Part shown: piece after piece, positions 40,951 through 50,774 of the stretch
How positions within the stretch are numbered: position 1 is the first letter of the stretch
How the letters are laid out: each line of letters begins with the position of its first letter
Assembly (NCBI RefSeq): GCF_000812965.1
Contig: NZ_JSYN01000015.1
Location: forward strand, 186,001-250,000
From: Pedobacter kyungheensis
GTDB lineage: Bacteria; Bacteroidota; Bacteroidia; Sphingobacteriales; Sphingobacteriaceae
Length of the DNA: 64,000 nt
Direction: 5' to 3'
Program-made: the position numbers and the translations under genes
The notes under the pieces: generated by a model
Databases searched by the model: none
The model's input: the letters and a program-made list of their open reading frames with translations, nothing else
Told to the model about the DNA's origin: nothing

Positions 40951-43320
40951 ATGTTCAAATTAAACCTCAAAATAGCCTTACGCAACCTTTGGAAAAACAA
41001 GGGATTCTCGCTCATTAATATCGGAGGATTGGCCATTGGCTTGGCCAGTTGCATGATTTTGCTTTTATACGTGGCTTACGAATGGGGCTATGATAAGCAG
41101 TTTAAAAATAGCGATAAAACCTATGTGGTGTATCAAAGTGTAGTGGCAAACGGTAAAACTTTTAGCTGGTCGTGGACACCAAATGCTATGGCAGCAGATA
41201 TTCAGGAAAAATTTCCCGGTGTTAAATATGCCTCACATTCAACGTATCCACGCCTAAATTTACTAACTGTTGGCGATAAAAAAATTAGTAGTAAAGTAGT
41301 ATTCGCAAATCCAAATTTTCTAAAAATACTGGATTATACTTTTATTAAAGGTAATGCCGCAGCAGCTTTGAAAAACGTAAACAGCATCATTTTAACCAAA
41401 TCGATGGCTGAGAAATTATTTGGAAATGAAGACCCTTTAAATAAAACAGTAAAATTCGAAAATCAGGATGTGTTGAAAGTTGAAGGCGTAATAGAGGATA
41501 CTCCGGCCAATAGCAGTATCCATTTTGAATGCGTAATGCCATGGGAATTATTCGTAAAAAGAGAAACCTGGGCTAAAGAAGACAATTGGGGTAATAATAT
41601 GTGTCTTACCCTTGTACAGTTAAAAGATAATAATGCATTTGCAACAGCTAACACAGAAATAAAGAACATTTATAAAAGACACGACAAAGAAATTGCTGCA
41701 GTAGCTTTACTTCATCCCTTAACCAAATGGCATTTGTATGGCGATTTTGAAAATGGAAAATCAATAGGCGGTAAGATAGATCAGCTTAAAATATTTTTAC
41801 TGCTTGCCTTTTGTATTCTGTTAATTGCCTGCGTAAACTTCATGAATTTATCGACAGCCCGTTCAGAGCGAAGGGCAAAAGAAGTCGGTGTACGTAAAGC
41901 CATCGGATCAACACGTAAATCATTGGTTAGTCAGTTTTTTTTAGAATCACTGTTGATCACATTTATTTCTACGGCTTTAGCATTTATTCTGATTGAAGTT
42001 AGTTTACCCTACTTTAATAATTTATTGAATATCAAATTAAACATCGACTATTACAATGTTTCGTTTTGGCTTGCCTTATTTGGCTTGATGATTTTTACAG
42101 GTTTTGTTGCGGGTAGCTATCCGGCACTCTATTTATCATCTTTCGAACCGGTTAAAGTGCTTAAGGGATTAAGATTAAAAACAGATTCGTCAGTTCCCGT
42201 AAGGAAAGTACTGGTAGTTGGGCAATTTGTTTTTGCATCATGCTTAATTGTTTGTACGGCGGTAATTTATCAGCAACTTAATTATGTTAGAAACAAGCCT
42301 ATTGGTTACAATCAATCCAATTTGGTGCAGATCGCAATTGATGGAAAACTACGTGATCAGAGCAAGCTGGAAGTGCTTAAAACTCAAATGATCAAATCTG
42401 GCGCAGCCACGAATGTAACTTTTTTTAATTCTGACTTTACAGAGGGCGGAAACAATACAACGAATATTGAATGGGAAGGTAAAAATCCAAAAGAACTTAT
42501 TTCATTTAACCATAGGGGAATAGGTTATGATTTTACTGAAACTATTGGCACGGAAATAATCAGTGGAAGAGAATTTTCTGCAAAATTTCCGAACGATACC
42601 AGCAGTGTTATGCTTAACGAAGCAGCCGTGAGAATGATGAATTTAAAAAATCCTATTGGTGCCGTAATCACCTTTTGGGGTACGAGGTTAACCAATGTTG
42701 GTGTGGTAAAAGATTTTGTAGTAGAAAGTGCTTATCAGAAAGTAGCACCTATGATTTTTTACTTAAACACCAAGGATAACGCGACCATGATCATCGCCCG
42801 GTTAAATCCCAATCAAAATATCAGTGCATCATTAGGCAAAATTGAAGCCTTAGTGAAGGAGATGGAGCCTAATTATCCTGTCAACCTTAAGTTCGTAAAC
42901 GAGTCATTTGAAGTAAAATTTCAGGATGAAAAACTATTGGGCACACTCTCCAACTGGTTTGGTGGTTTTGCCATCTTTATTTCCTGTCTGGGTTTATTAG
43001 GGCTGGCTTTATTCATGGCCGAGCAGCGTAAAAAAGAAATCAGTATCCGCAAGGTTTTGGGTGCCAGTACGGCCAATATCCTCACTTTATTGAATAAAGA
43101 TTTTATTAAACTGGTAGCCATTGCCAATATCATTGCGTTTCCACTGGCTTATATCATTATCAACAAATGGCTTTCGGCTTTCGAATACCGGATCAATATT
43201 TCGGCACTGCCTTTTTTAGGTGCTATTATTTTATCGGTACTGATTGCCATTTTAACAGTGAGCATCCAATCTGTAAAAGTAGCAAAGGCTAACCCGGTTG
43301 ATGCTTTGAAATACGAATAA
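40951..43320 (+). CDS. MacB/FtsX-type ABC permease 1 of 7
   Basis: A 789-residue permease made of two FtsX-MacB modules. Membrane segments: about 21-43, 281-299, 331-351, 373-395, then 420-441 and three in 670-785. Large periplasmic (MacB_PCD) domains span about 44-280 and 442-665. The cytoplasmic N-terminus MFKLNLKIALRNLWKNKG and the coupling motifs EVGVRKAIGS (311-320) and EISIRKVLGAS are shared by the family. It has HPLTKWHLYGDFENGK before the second membrane segment. It groups with permeases 2, 4 and 5. The last 390 bp are almost the same as in permease 2 at DNA level. It would be driven by the ATPase at 39996. Confidence 0.88.
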   Translation: MFKLNLKIALRNLWKNKGFSLINIGGLAIGLASCMILLLYVAYEWGYDKQFKNSDKTYVVYQSVVANGKTFSWSWTPNAMAADIQEKFPGVKYASHSTYPRLNLLTVGDKKISSKVVFANPNFLKILDYTFIKGNAAAALKNVNSIILTKSMAEKLFGNEDPLNKTVKFENQDVLKVEGVIEDTPANSSIHFECVMPWELFVKRETWAKEDNWGNNMCLTLVQLKDNNAFATANTEIKNIYKRHDKEIAAVALLHPLTKWHLYGDFENGKSIGGKIDQLKIFLLLAFCILLIACVNFMNLSTARSERRAKEVGVRKAIGSTRKSLVSQFFLESLLITFISTALAFILIEVSLPYFNNLLNIKLNIDYYNVSFWLALFGLMIFTGFVAGSYPALYLSSFEPVKVLKGLRLKTDSSVPVRKVLVVGQFVFASCLIVCTAVIYQQLNYVRNKPIGYNQSNLVQIAIDGKLRDQSKLEVLKTQMIKSGAATNVTFFNSDFTEGGNNTTNIEWEGKNPKELISFNHRGIGYDFTETIGTEIISGREFSAKFPNDTSSVMLNEAAVRMMNLKNPIGAVITFWGTRLTNVGVVKDFVVESAYQKVAPMIFYLNTKDNATMIIARLNPNQNISASLGKIEALVKEMEPNYPVNLKFVNESFEVKFQDEKLLGTLSNWFGGFAIFISCLGLLGLALFMAEQRKKEISIRKVLGASTANILTLLNKDFIKLVAIANIIAFPLAYIIINKWLSAFEYRINISALPFLGAIILSVLIAILTVSIQSVKVAKANPVDALKYE

Positions 43321-43411
43321 GGAAGAAAGCTGAAAGACCAAAGACTAAAGCACACAAAGTCTTGATACCTGATACTTGATACCTGATACTTGATACCAAA
43401 AATACTGAGAG

Positions 43412-45772
43412 ATGTTCAAATTAAACCTCAAAATAGCCTTACGTAACCTTTGGAGAAACAAAGGCTTCACGCTGATTAACCTGGGCGGATTGGCCATTGG
43501 TTTAGCCAGTTGTATGATTTTGTTACTGTATGTAGCCTACGAATATGGTTACGATAAACAATTTACCAACTACGATAAAACCTATGTGCTGTACAATAAC
43601 CAAAAAACAGCTTCAGAAACATTCAGTTTTATGGCTTTCCCCGGCAAGCTAAAAGATGAAATTAGTGAAAAAGTGCCTGGTATTGCGCAGGTTAGCCGAT
43701 TGTCCTATTCGGAAGCGATGCTCTTGTCGTACAACCAGAACAACTTTAAAAAGAATGCGGTTTTTGGAGATCCCGGTTTTCTCAAGATGTTTGATTATAA
43801 GGTTTTAAAAGGGAATAAAAATACCTTTTTGCAAAGTGTTGACGGGGTGATTTTATCCGAAAGCCTGGCCAAAAGTCTTTTTGGTAATGAAGATCCGCTT
43901 AATAAAACGGTAAAGCTTGATAACAAAGAAAGTTTAAAAGTAGAAGGTATTATCGCAGATCCTCCTAAAAATTCGACTTTAGGAATTGATTATGTCATGT
44001 CGTGGAAACTGTACGATAAGTTAAACCCATGGACCCAAACCAGTGGCTGGGGTAATAACTACTGCATGATGTTTGTTCAATTGCAGGATAATGCAACTTT
44101 TGACCAGGTTAACAATCAGTTGAAAGGCATGATAAAGGCGCATGATCATGAGGCTAACGGTGAACCCTTTATGCACCCGCTTTCCAAATGGCATTTGTAC
44201 GATAAATTTGAGAATGGCAAAAATGTTGGCGGAAGAATAGACCAGTTGCGGATATTTTTTCTTTTGGCCTTTTGCATCCTGCTTATTGCATGTGTTAATT
44301 TCATGAACCTTTCTACCGCCAAATCAGAAAAAAGAGCCCGCGAAGTTGGGGTGCGCAAAGCCATTGGCTCATCGCGTAACAACCTGGTAGGCCAGTTTAT
44401 GTTCGAGTCTGTTTTGCTAACCATGCTGAGCATGCTGGTAGCTTTTGTGTTGATAGAAGTGAGTTTACCTTATTTTAACAACCTGCTGGGCATCACCCTG
44501 GAGATCGATTACAGCGATTATAAATTTTGGTCAGTATTTTTAGGTTTAACTTTGCTAACCGCCATCACTGCCGGAAGCTATCCTGCATTTTACCTTTCTG
44601 CTTTCGATCCGGTTAAAGTGCTCAAAGGATTTAAACTCTCGGGCGGCTCATCTTTATCCATCCGTAAATTCCTGGTGGTTTTCCAGTTTGTGTTTGCAGC
44701 ATGTTTAATCGTTTGTACCGCAGTAATTTACCAGCAATTAAATTACATCAAAAATAAACCCATAGGATATAACAGGTCAAATTTAGTTCAGATCCCTACC
44801 GAAGGTGAGTTTACAAAGCCAGAAAAACGTAAAATTCTGCAAGATGAATTAATGAAAGCAGGCGCTATAACCGCTTTTACAGAGTATAGCCAATCGCTAA
44901 CTGCCGGTGGCAACAATACCTATGGCATCAGCTGGCCTGGTAAAAACGATAAAGACAAAGTACTGGTTAATTTTAGGTTTACCAATCTCGATCTGACCAA
45001 AACCACAGGAATGGAAATTCTGCAGGGTAGGGATTTTTCAAAAGACTTTGTCGATACGGCCAATGTACTGGTTAATGAAGCACTGGTTAAGGTAATGGGA
45101 ATGAAAAATCCTGTCGGAAAAATGATTAGCTGGGATCAACCAATCAGGATTATCGGCGTGTTGAAAGATTATGTTATGGAATCGCCTTATCAGAAAGCTG
45201 CGCCATTGCTTATTGCGCAGAATCCTGCCCGTGCCTCTACTATTATCATGCGTTTAAACGATAAAAATAACATTACCACATCAGTTAATCAGATTAGCGA
45301 TGCCATTAAAAGGTTAAATCCATCCTATCCAACGGAAATAAAATTTGTGGATGATAATTTCGAACAAAAATTCAGAAATGAAAAGCTACTGGGCACACTT
45401 TCCAACTGGTTTGGTGGCTTCGCAATCTTTATTTCCTGTCTGGGTTTATTGGGGCTGGCTTTATTCATGGCCGAGCAACGCAAAAAGGAAATCAGTATCC
45501 GCAAGGTGTTGGGCGCGAGTACTGCCAATATCCTCACTTTGTTAAATAAAGATTTTATTAAACTGGTGGCCATTGCCAATGTCATTGCGTTTCCGCTGGC
45601 TTATATCATTATCACTAAATGGCTTTCTGGTTATGAGTACAGGATCAGCATTTCGGCTTTGCCTTTTATTGCTGCAATTACTTTATCAGTGCTGATTGCC
45701 ATTTTAACCGTGAGCATCCAATCTGTAAAAGTCGCGAAAGCGAACCCGGTTGATGCTTTGAAGTACGAATAA
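43412..45772 (+). CDS. MacB/FtsX-type ABC permease 2 of 7
   Basis: A 786-residue paralogue of permease 1 with the same two-module layout; it starts 91 bp after it. The N-terminal 55 and C-terminal 130 residues are nearly identical to permease 1, while the first periplasmic domain (about 58-275) is clearly different (e.g. VLYNNQKTASETFSF). Signature segments are HPLSKWHLYDKFENGK, REVGVRKAIGSSR and KKEISIRKVLGAS. The second periplasmic domain has NNTYGISWPGKN, parallel to NNTTNIEWEGKN in permease 1. The shared 3' end suggests recent duplication or gene conversion. Substrate unknown. Confidence 0.87.
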   Translation: MFKLNLKIALRNLWRNKGFTLINLGGLAIGLASCMILLLYVAYEYGYDKQFTNYDKTYVLYNNQKTASETFSFMAFPGKLKDEISEKVPGIAQVSRLSYSEAMLLSYNQNNFKKNAVFGDPGFLKMFDYKVLKGNKNTFLQSVDGVILSESLAKSLFGNEDPLNKTVKLDNKESLKVEGIIADPPKNSTLGIDYVMSWKLYDKLNPWTQTSGWGNNYCMMFVQLQDNATFDQVNNQLKGMIKAHDHEANGEPFMHPLSKWHLYDKFENGKNVGGRIDQLRIFFLLAFCILLIACVNFMNLSTAKSEKRAREVGVRKAIGSSRNNLVGQFMFESVLLTMLSMLVAFVLIEVSLPYFNNLLGITLEIDYSDYKFWSVFLGLTLLTAITAGSYPAFYLSAFDPVKVLKGFKLSGGSSLSIRKFLVVFQFVFAACLIVCTAVIYQQLNYIKNKPIGYNRSNLVQIPTEGEFTKPEKRKILQDELMKAGAITAFTEYSQSLTAGGNNTYGISWPGKNDKDKVLVNFRFTNLDLTKTTGMEILQGRDFSKDFVDTANVLVNEALVKVMGMKNPVGKMISWDQPIRIIGVLKDYVMESPYQKAAPLLIAQNPARASTIIMRLNDKNNITTSVNQISDAIKRLNPSYPTEIKFVDDNFEQKFRNEKLLGTLSNWFGGFAIFISCLGLLGLALFMAEQRKKEISIRKVLGASTANILTLLNKDFIKLVAIANVIAFPLAYIIITKWLSGYEYRISISALPFIAAITLSVLIAILTVSIQSVKVAKANPVDALKYE

Positions 45773-45859
45773 GGCAAAAAGCGGAAAGACCAAAGACTAA
45801 AGCATTAGCGAAAGTCTTGATACTCAATACCTGATATTTGATACCAAAAACACTGAGAA

Positions 45860-48235
45860 ATGTTCAAATTAAACTTAAAAATCGCGTTGCGCAACCTTTG
45901 GAGAAACAAGGGAATCACGGCCATCAATGTTGGTGGTTTGGCCATTGCTTTGGCTGCGTTTATTCTGGTTATGTTGTATTTTACTTACGAAACCAGTTTT
46001 GATAAGGCTAACCCGAACTATAAAAACATCTATGTAGTTGGGCGCATATATCCCGATTTTAAAACCAATTATACCCCGCCGCCTCTTGGAAAAGCTATAA
46101 AGCAACACTTTCCGGAAGTAGAAAAAATGGGTATTACCAAAGGGAGTTTTTTTGAACTGGTATTGAAAAATGGGAATAACACTGTTTTTACCAATAATTT
46201 CCTGCAGGCAGATTATCAGGCAGCCGAAATACTCGACTTAAAAGCTACCGGCGGACTTGAAAAACCTGCAGGTGATGTAGAGAGGCTTTCGTATCTGAGT
46301 AAAGAAAGCATGAAAACGCTATTCCCGGATAAGACCGATAACAAACCCGAAATGGTAACTGTGGGGAGTAGTGCAATGGGCATAACGAGTAAGATTAATG
46401 GTTCCATTATCAATAACCCACATTCAAATGTAACCTTTGATGGCGTTTCGATTGGGAATGAATTGGGGCAGGGCGAGAACTATGGACACAACAATTACAC
46501 AACCTATTTGCAACTTAAACCAGGCACAGATGTAGCCAATCTGGAAGAGAAAATAACCAGGTTATACCGTGCCGAGTTGCTGAAAGGCGAAACTGACCGG
46601 GAAACGATTGATAAAATAAAAGGTATCTCTACTTTTTTAGATCCATTAGCAAATCAGCATTTAAAACCAAAAGCAGGTAACGATGCACCATATAAAATAT
46701 TGCTTGCACTTTCTGTTCTGGGAGTTTTAATCCTGATTATTGCCTGTGTTAATTTTACCAACCTGAGTATTGCACAGGCCACCAAAAGGGCCAAAGAGGT
46801 GGGGGTTAAGAAAGTGATGGGCGCTTTCCGTTTCCAGCTGGCTATACAGTTCCTGACCGAAATTTTAATGCAGTGCTTTGCTGCCACTGTGTTGGCACTT
46901 ATCCTGGCCGAACTTGTTTTACCGGGCTTCAATAATCTGTTCCTGCTTAAACTGTCTATCTGGCAGGTCGATAACGGTTTGGTTTGGCAATTGCCTTTAA
47001 TTTTATTTTTAATCACATTCATTGCAGGTATTTACCCGGCAATGGTGCTATCCGGTTTTAAACCTGCTCTGGTATTAAAAGGGAATTTTGCTACCAGTAA
47101 ACAGAGTTATTGGTTGCGCAATGGTTTGCTGGTTTTTCAATTTAGCATTGCCGTCATTTTTATCATTGGCTTGTTTATCATCAATGCGCAGTTAAAATAT
47201 ATGCGCAGTCAGGATTTGGGCTTTAAAGCCGAACAGGTAGTTTACATTAAAAACATTGCTTATTTCAACAATCCCGACAAATTTGAACCTGTCAGAGAAA
47301 AAATTCTGAAAATTCCGGGCATCAAATCGGCAACCGTAGCAACCGGAATCCCGAATGGCGATGCCAACGGAACCAATACTTATACTTCAAATGGCATTCA
47401 GGCAAGCATCAATTACCTCGATGTAGATTTCGATTACTTTGAAACCCTCGATATCAAATTAAAAGCAGGGCGCTTTTTTTCTAAAGCTTTTAAAACCGAT
47501 ACAGCCAATTCGGCTGTGATTAACGAAAGTGCGGCCGCAAAATATGGGTTACGCAATCCGATTGGTCAAACCATTACCGGCTGCAATACCAATTATAAAA
47601 TTGTTGGTGTAATTAAAGATTTTAAAGACAGAGGTTTTGAAAATGCAACCCAACCCACCATTTACGCCATCAAAGATCCCTGCGGCAATCCGAAAATGGA
47701 AATCATGCTCAAAATCGAAGAAAATAAAATGGCCGATGCCTTAGCTGCCTTAAAAGCACAATGGCCTGAAATTAACAAACTCGATGGCGAAAATTTCCGC
47801 TATGCTTTTTTAGATGAACTTTATGGCAGGCTTTTTAAAAAACAGGAGCAATTGCAATCGGTATTTTTCGCTGCTGCGGTATTAACCATTTTTATCGCTT
47901 TACTGGGCTTATATGCTTTTGCCAAATACATCACCAACGGCCGCTTAAAAGAAATTGCTGTACGCAAAATACTGGGCGCAACCGATGTGCAGTTGTTGAA
48001 ATTAATTAACAGTTCGTTTTTTACCCTCGTGGTAATCGCCAATATCATATCCTGGCCGGTTGCATACATTGTTACCAATATGTGGCTCAAAACCTTTGCT
48101 TACCGGATCGATTTCCCGGTGCTGCCATTTGTCACCACAACACTGATTACCCTTTTATTAACCATTGTAACCGTAAGCATTCAGGCTAAAAAAGCAGTAA
48201 ATGCCAATCCGGTTGATGCTTTGAAATACGAATAA
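45860..48235 (+). CDS. MacB/FtsX-type ABC permease 3 of 7 (divergent subgroup)
   Basis: A 791-residue permease. It shares the start MFKLNLKIALRNLWRNKG and the end ANPVDALKYE with the others, but its first membrane segment and first periplasmic domain (VVGRIYPDFKTNYTPPPLG) differ, and the loop before the second membrane segment reads DPLANQHLKPKAGN. The coupling motifs are KEVGVKKVMGA and EIAVRKILGA (Lys in place of Arg in the first). It resembles permease 7 more than its direct neighbours. It contains a CNTNYK Cys and a DPCGNP Cys in the second periplasmic domain, a possible disulfide that its neighbours lack. Confidence 0.86.
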   Translation: MFKLNLKIALRNLWRNKGITAINVGGLAIALAAFILVMLYFTYETSFDKANPNYKNIYVVGRIYPDFKTNYTPPPLGKAIKQHFPEVEKMGITKGSFFELVLKNGNNTVFTNNFLQADYQAAEILDLKATGGLEKPAGDVERLSYLSKESMKTLFPDKTDNKPEMVTVGSSAMGITSKINGSIINNPHSNVTFDGVSIGNELGQGENYGHNNYTTYLQLKPGTDVANLEEKITRLYRAELLKGETDRETIDKIKGISTFLDPLANQHLKPKAGNDAPYKILLALSVLGVLILIIACVNFTNLSIAQATKRAKEVGVKKVMGAFRFQLAIQFLTEILMQCFAATVLALILAELVLPGFNNLFLLKLSIWQVDNGLVWQLPLILFLITFIAGIYPAMVLSGFKPALVLKGNFATSKQSYWLRNGLLVFQFSIAVIFIIGLFIINAQLKYMRSQDLGFKAEQVVYIKNIAYFNNPDKFEPVREKILKIPGIKSATVATGIPNGDANGTNTYTSNGIQASINYLDVDFDYFETLDIKLKAGRFFSKAFKTDTANSAVINESAAAKYGLRNPIGQTITGCNTNYKIVGVIKDFKDRGFENATQPTIYAIKDPCGNPKMEIMLKIEENKMADALAALKAQWPEINKLDGENFRYAFLDELYGRLFKKQEQLQSVFFAAAVLTIFIALLGLYAFAKYITNGRLKEIAVRKILGATDVQLLKLINSSFFTLVVIANIISWPVAYIVTNMWLKTFAYRIDFPVLPFVTTTLITLLLTIVTVSIQAKKAVNANPVDALKYE

Positions 48236-48319
48236 AGCTGAGAGCTAAAAGACCAAAAACTAAAGCAAGCAAAGTCTTGATACTTACTACTTGCTACTTG
48301 ATACTAAAAAAACGGAGAG

Positions 48320-50692
48320 ATGTTCAAATTAAACTTAAAAATCGCATTACGGAACCTATGGAAGAACAAAACTTCTTCTTTCATCAATGTAATTGGCCTG
48401 GCTATTGGGCTTGCTGCCTGTTTAATGTTGTTGCTTTACGTAACCTACGAATGGAACTTTGATAAGCAGGCGAAAGAAGCGGCTAATGTTTATACCACCA
48501 TGACCAACATTGAAGGCGATAACCGTAAGATAAGCGGTACCTTTGAAGGTTCAGTTACTGCATTTGGACCGGCAATAAAGGCCGCCTTGCCGGAAGTAAT
48601 GTATACCGCAAGGATGGATTATGGCAAAGAAAATCTGATTGCCAACGGTACCAATGCTTTTAAACGTAAATCGAAATTTGCGGAGACCGATATCTTTAAA
48701 ATGTACGATTACGAATTTATTCAGGGCAATGCAAAAACAGCGCTGAATAATCCCAATTCAATTCTGTTGACCGAATCTACTGCCAAACTGTTGTTCGGCA
48801 GCACCGATGTTTTGAATAAGGTAGTACGTTTTAAAGATAAGTACGACCTGAATATCACTGCGGTAATCCGCGATCAGGCCGAAAATAGTTCTAACAGGTT
48901 CGATTACCTGATGCCTTGGTCGTTTTACGAATCTATTGATGAAAGTGCCAAATCCATCAATTGGAGCAATTATAGTTACGTTACATTGGTTAGGTTAAAA
49001 GAAAATGCCGATTTAGCTGCTGTAAATAAAAAAATCATGGGGGTAATAAAAAACAATACCCGCGATGATTTTCAAACCCAGGCCTTATTCCCACTCAGTA
49101 AATTACACCTCTACGGAAAGTTTGAAGATGGAAAAAGTATTGGTGGAGCTATAGAACAGATTTACCTCTTTGTGGGGCTGGCCTTTGGGATCCTCTTAAT
49201 TGCCTGCATCAATTTCATGAATATGGCCACTGCCAAATCAGAGAAAAGGGCCAAAGAAGTGGGTATTAAGAAAACAATCGGAGCGAACCGTACTTCATTA
49301 ATCATCCAGTTTTTAACTGAATCGATGGTATTAACTTTTATTGCAGTGATTATTGCTATTGCTTTGCTTGAGCTTTCATTACCCGCTTTTAACCACCTGC
49401 TTAACATTAACCTCGGCATTTCATATTTCAATGCGGCAAGCTGGACAGGGATTTTAGCTATTGTTTTGGCTACAGGTTTAATTGCAGGCAGTTATCCAGC
49501 CTTTTATCTTTCTTCTTTTAATCCGGTTCAAACCCTAAAAAGAAAAATCGGATCAAAAGGCCAGTGGTCGGTTAGTTTAAGGCAGGTATTGGTGGTGGGC
49601 CAGTTTTGTTTTGCCATTATCCTCATCGTGGCTACCCTGGTCATCTATCGTCAGATTCAATACATTAAAAACCGGCCTGTTGGTTTCGATATCAATGCAT
49701 TGGTCGAAATTCCACAAGATGGTCAACTGAAAGGCAAATACGAGCTATTTAAAAACGAATTGCTTCAATCAGGCGCAGTTTCTGCCATTTTTCAGTCGTC
49801 GGTAAGTTTATCGCATCATGGCTCAAACTTTATGGATGTAGCCTGGGAGGGAATGACCAAACCAACCAATACGGTACTTTTCAATCAGGTAGCCACTACC
49901 TACGATTTTATCAAAACCAACGGAATCAAGCTGACAGATGGCCGTGATTTTTCGAAAAATTTCGCTTCCGATTCGGTTGGTGTACTGGTGAGTGCTTCGG
50001 CAGTAAAAGTGTTTGGTTATAAAAACGCAGTAGGAAAAACCATGAGTGCTTTTGGCGATAAATACCACATTATTGGCGTTTTTGACGATTACGTATGGGA
50101 TTCGCCTTACAAATCAAACAATCCGATGGTGGTTTTCTTCGATCCGCGGAGAACCGGTTACATCACCATGCGCTTAAATGAAACCAACAGTTTGCAAAGC
50201 AATATCGAAACCATCATCAAGATTACCAAAGGCATAAATCCTGCTTTTCCGGTCGAAGTTAAATTCCTGAACAACCTGTATCTGGAGAAATATAATGCCG
50301 AAAAAACACTAGGCATTTTATCGAATCTTTTTGGAGGCTTAGCCATTTTTGTTTCCTGCTTAGGCCTGTTTGGACTTGTAGCCTACAGTGCCGAACAACG
50401 CACCAAAGAATTTGGTGTACGGAAGGTTTTAGGCGCATCAGTAGCCAATTTAATGCAGCTCTTATCGCTGTCTTTCCTTAAAATGATTGCTGTGGCCGTT
50501 GTAATTGCCATTCCGGTAAGCTATTACGCTATGGGCAAATGGCTCATCAAATTTGAATTCCATACCCATATCAGCTGGTGGATTATGCCTGTAGCGGCTG
50601 TGGGCACCTTATTAATGGCCTTAATTACGGTGAGCTTTCAGGCTTACAAAACTGCGAAGGCAAACCCTGTTGATGCTTTGAAATACGAATAA
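48320..50692 (+). CDS. MacB/FtsX-type ABC permease 4 of 7
   Basis: A 790-residue permease of the 1/2/5 subgroup. The N-terminus MFKLNLKIALRNLWKNKT is followed by a shared first membrane segment. The first periplasmic domain is different again (TTMTNIEGDNRKISGTF). The pre-membrane loop is FPLSKLHLYGKFEDGK, and the coupling motifs are KEVGIKKTIGANR and KEFGVRKVLGAS. The second periplasmic domain has SNFMDVAWEGM at the position of the NIEWEG/ISWPG motif of its relatives. It lies 84 bp after permease 3, with a gatacttgatac-type spacer. Confidence 0.87.
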   Translation: MFKLNLKIALRNLWKNKTSSFINVIGLAIGLAACLMLLLYVTYEWNFDKQAKEAANVYTTMTNIEGDNRKISGTFEGSVTAFGPAIKAALPEVMYTARMDYGKENLIANGTNAFKRKSKFAETDIFKMYDYEFIQGNAKTALNNPNSILLTESTAKLLFGSTDVLNKVVRFKDKYDLNITAVIRDQAENSSNRFDYLMPWSFYESIDESAKSINWSNYSYVTLVRLKENADLAAVNKKIMGVIKNNTRDDFQTQALFPLSKLHLYGKFEDGKSIGGAIEQIYLFVGLAFGILLIACINFMNMATAKSEKRAKEVGIKKTIGANRTSLIIQFLTESMVLTFIAVIIAIALLELSLPAFNHLLNINLGISYFNAASWTGILAIVLATGLIAGSYPAFYLSSFNPVQTLKRKIGSKGQWSVSLRQVLVVGQFCFAIILIVATLVIYRQIQYIKNRPVGFDINALVEIPQDGQLKGKYELFKNELLQSGAVSAIFQSSVSLSHHGSNFMDVAWEGMTKPTNTVLFNQVATTYDFIKTNGIKLTDGRDFSKNFASDSVGVLVSASAVKVFGYKNAVGKTMSAFGDKYHIIGVFDDYVWDSPYKSNNPMVVFFDPRRTGYITMRLNETNSLQSNIETIIKITKGINPAFPVEVKFLNNLYLEKYNAEKTLGILSNLFGGLAIFVSCLGLFGLVAYSAEQRTKEFGVRKVLGASVANLMQLLSLSFLKMIAVAVVIAIPVSYYAMGKWLIKFEFHTHISWWIMPVAAVGTLLMALITVSFQAYKTAKANPVDALKYE

Positions 50693-50774
50693 AGCAAAAA
50701 GCCGAAAGACCAAAGACCAAAGCAAGCGAAGTCTTAATACTCGATACTTGATACCCGATACTAAATACTGAAAA

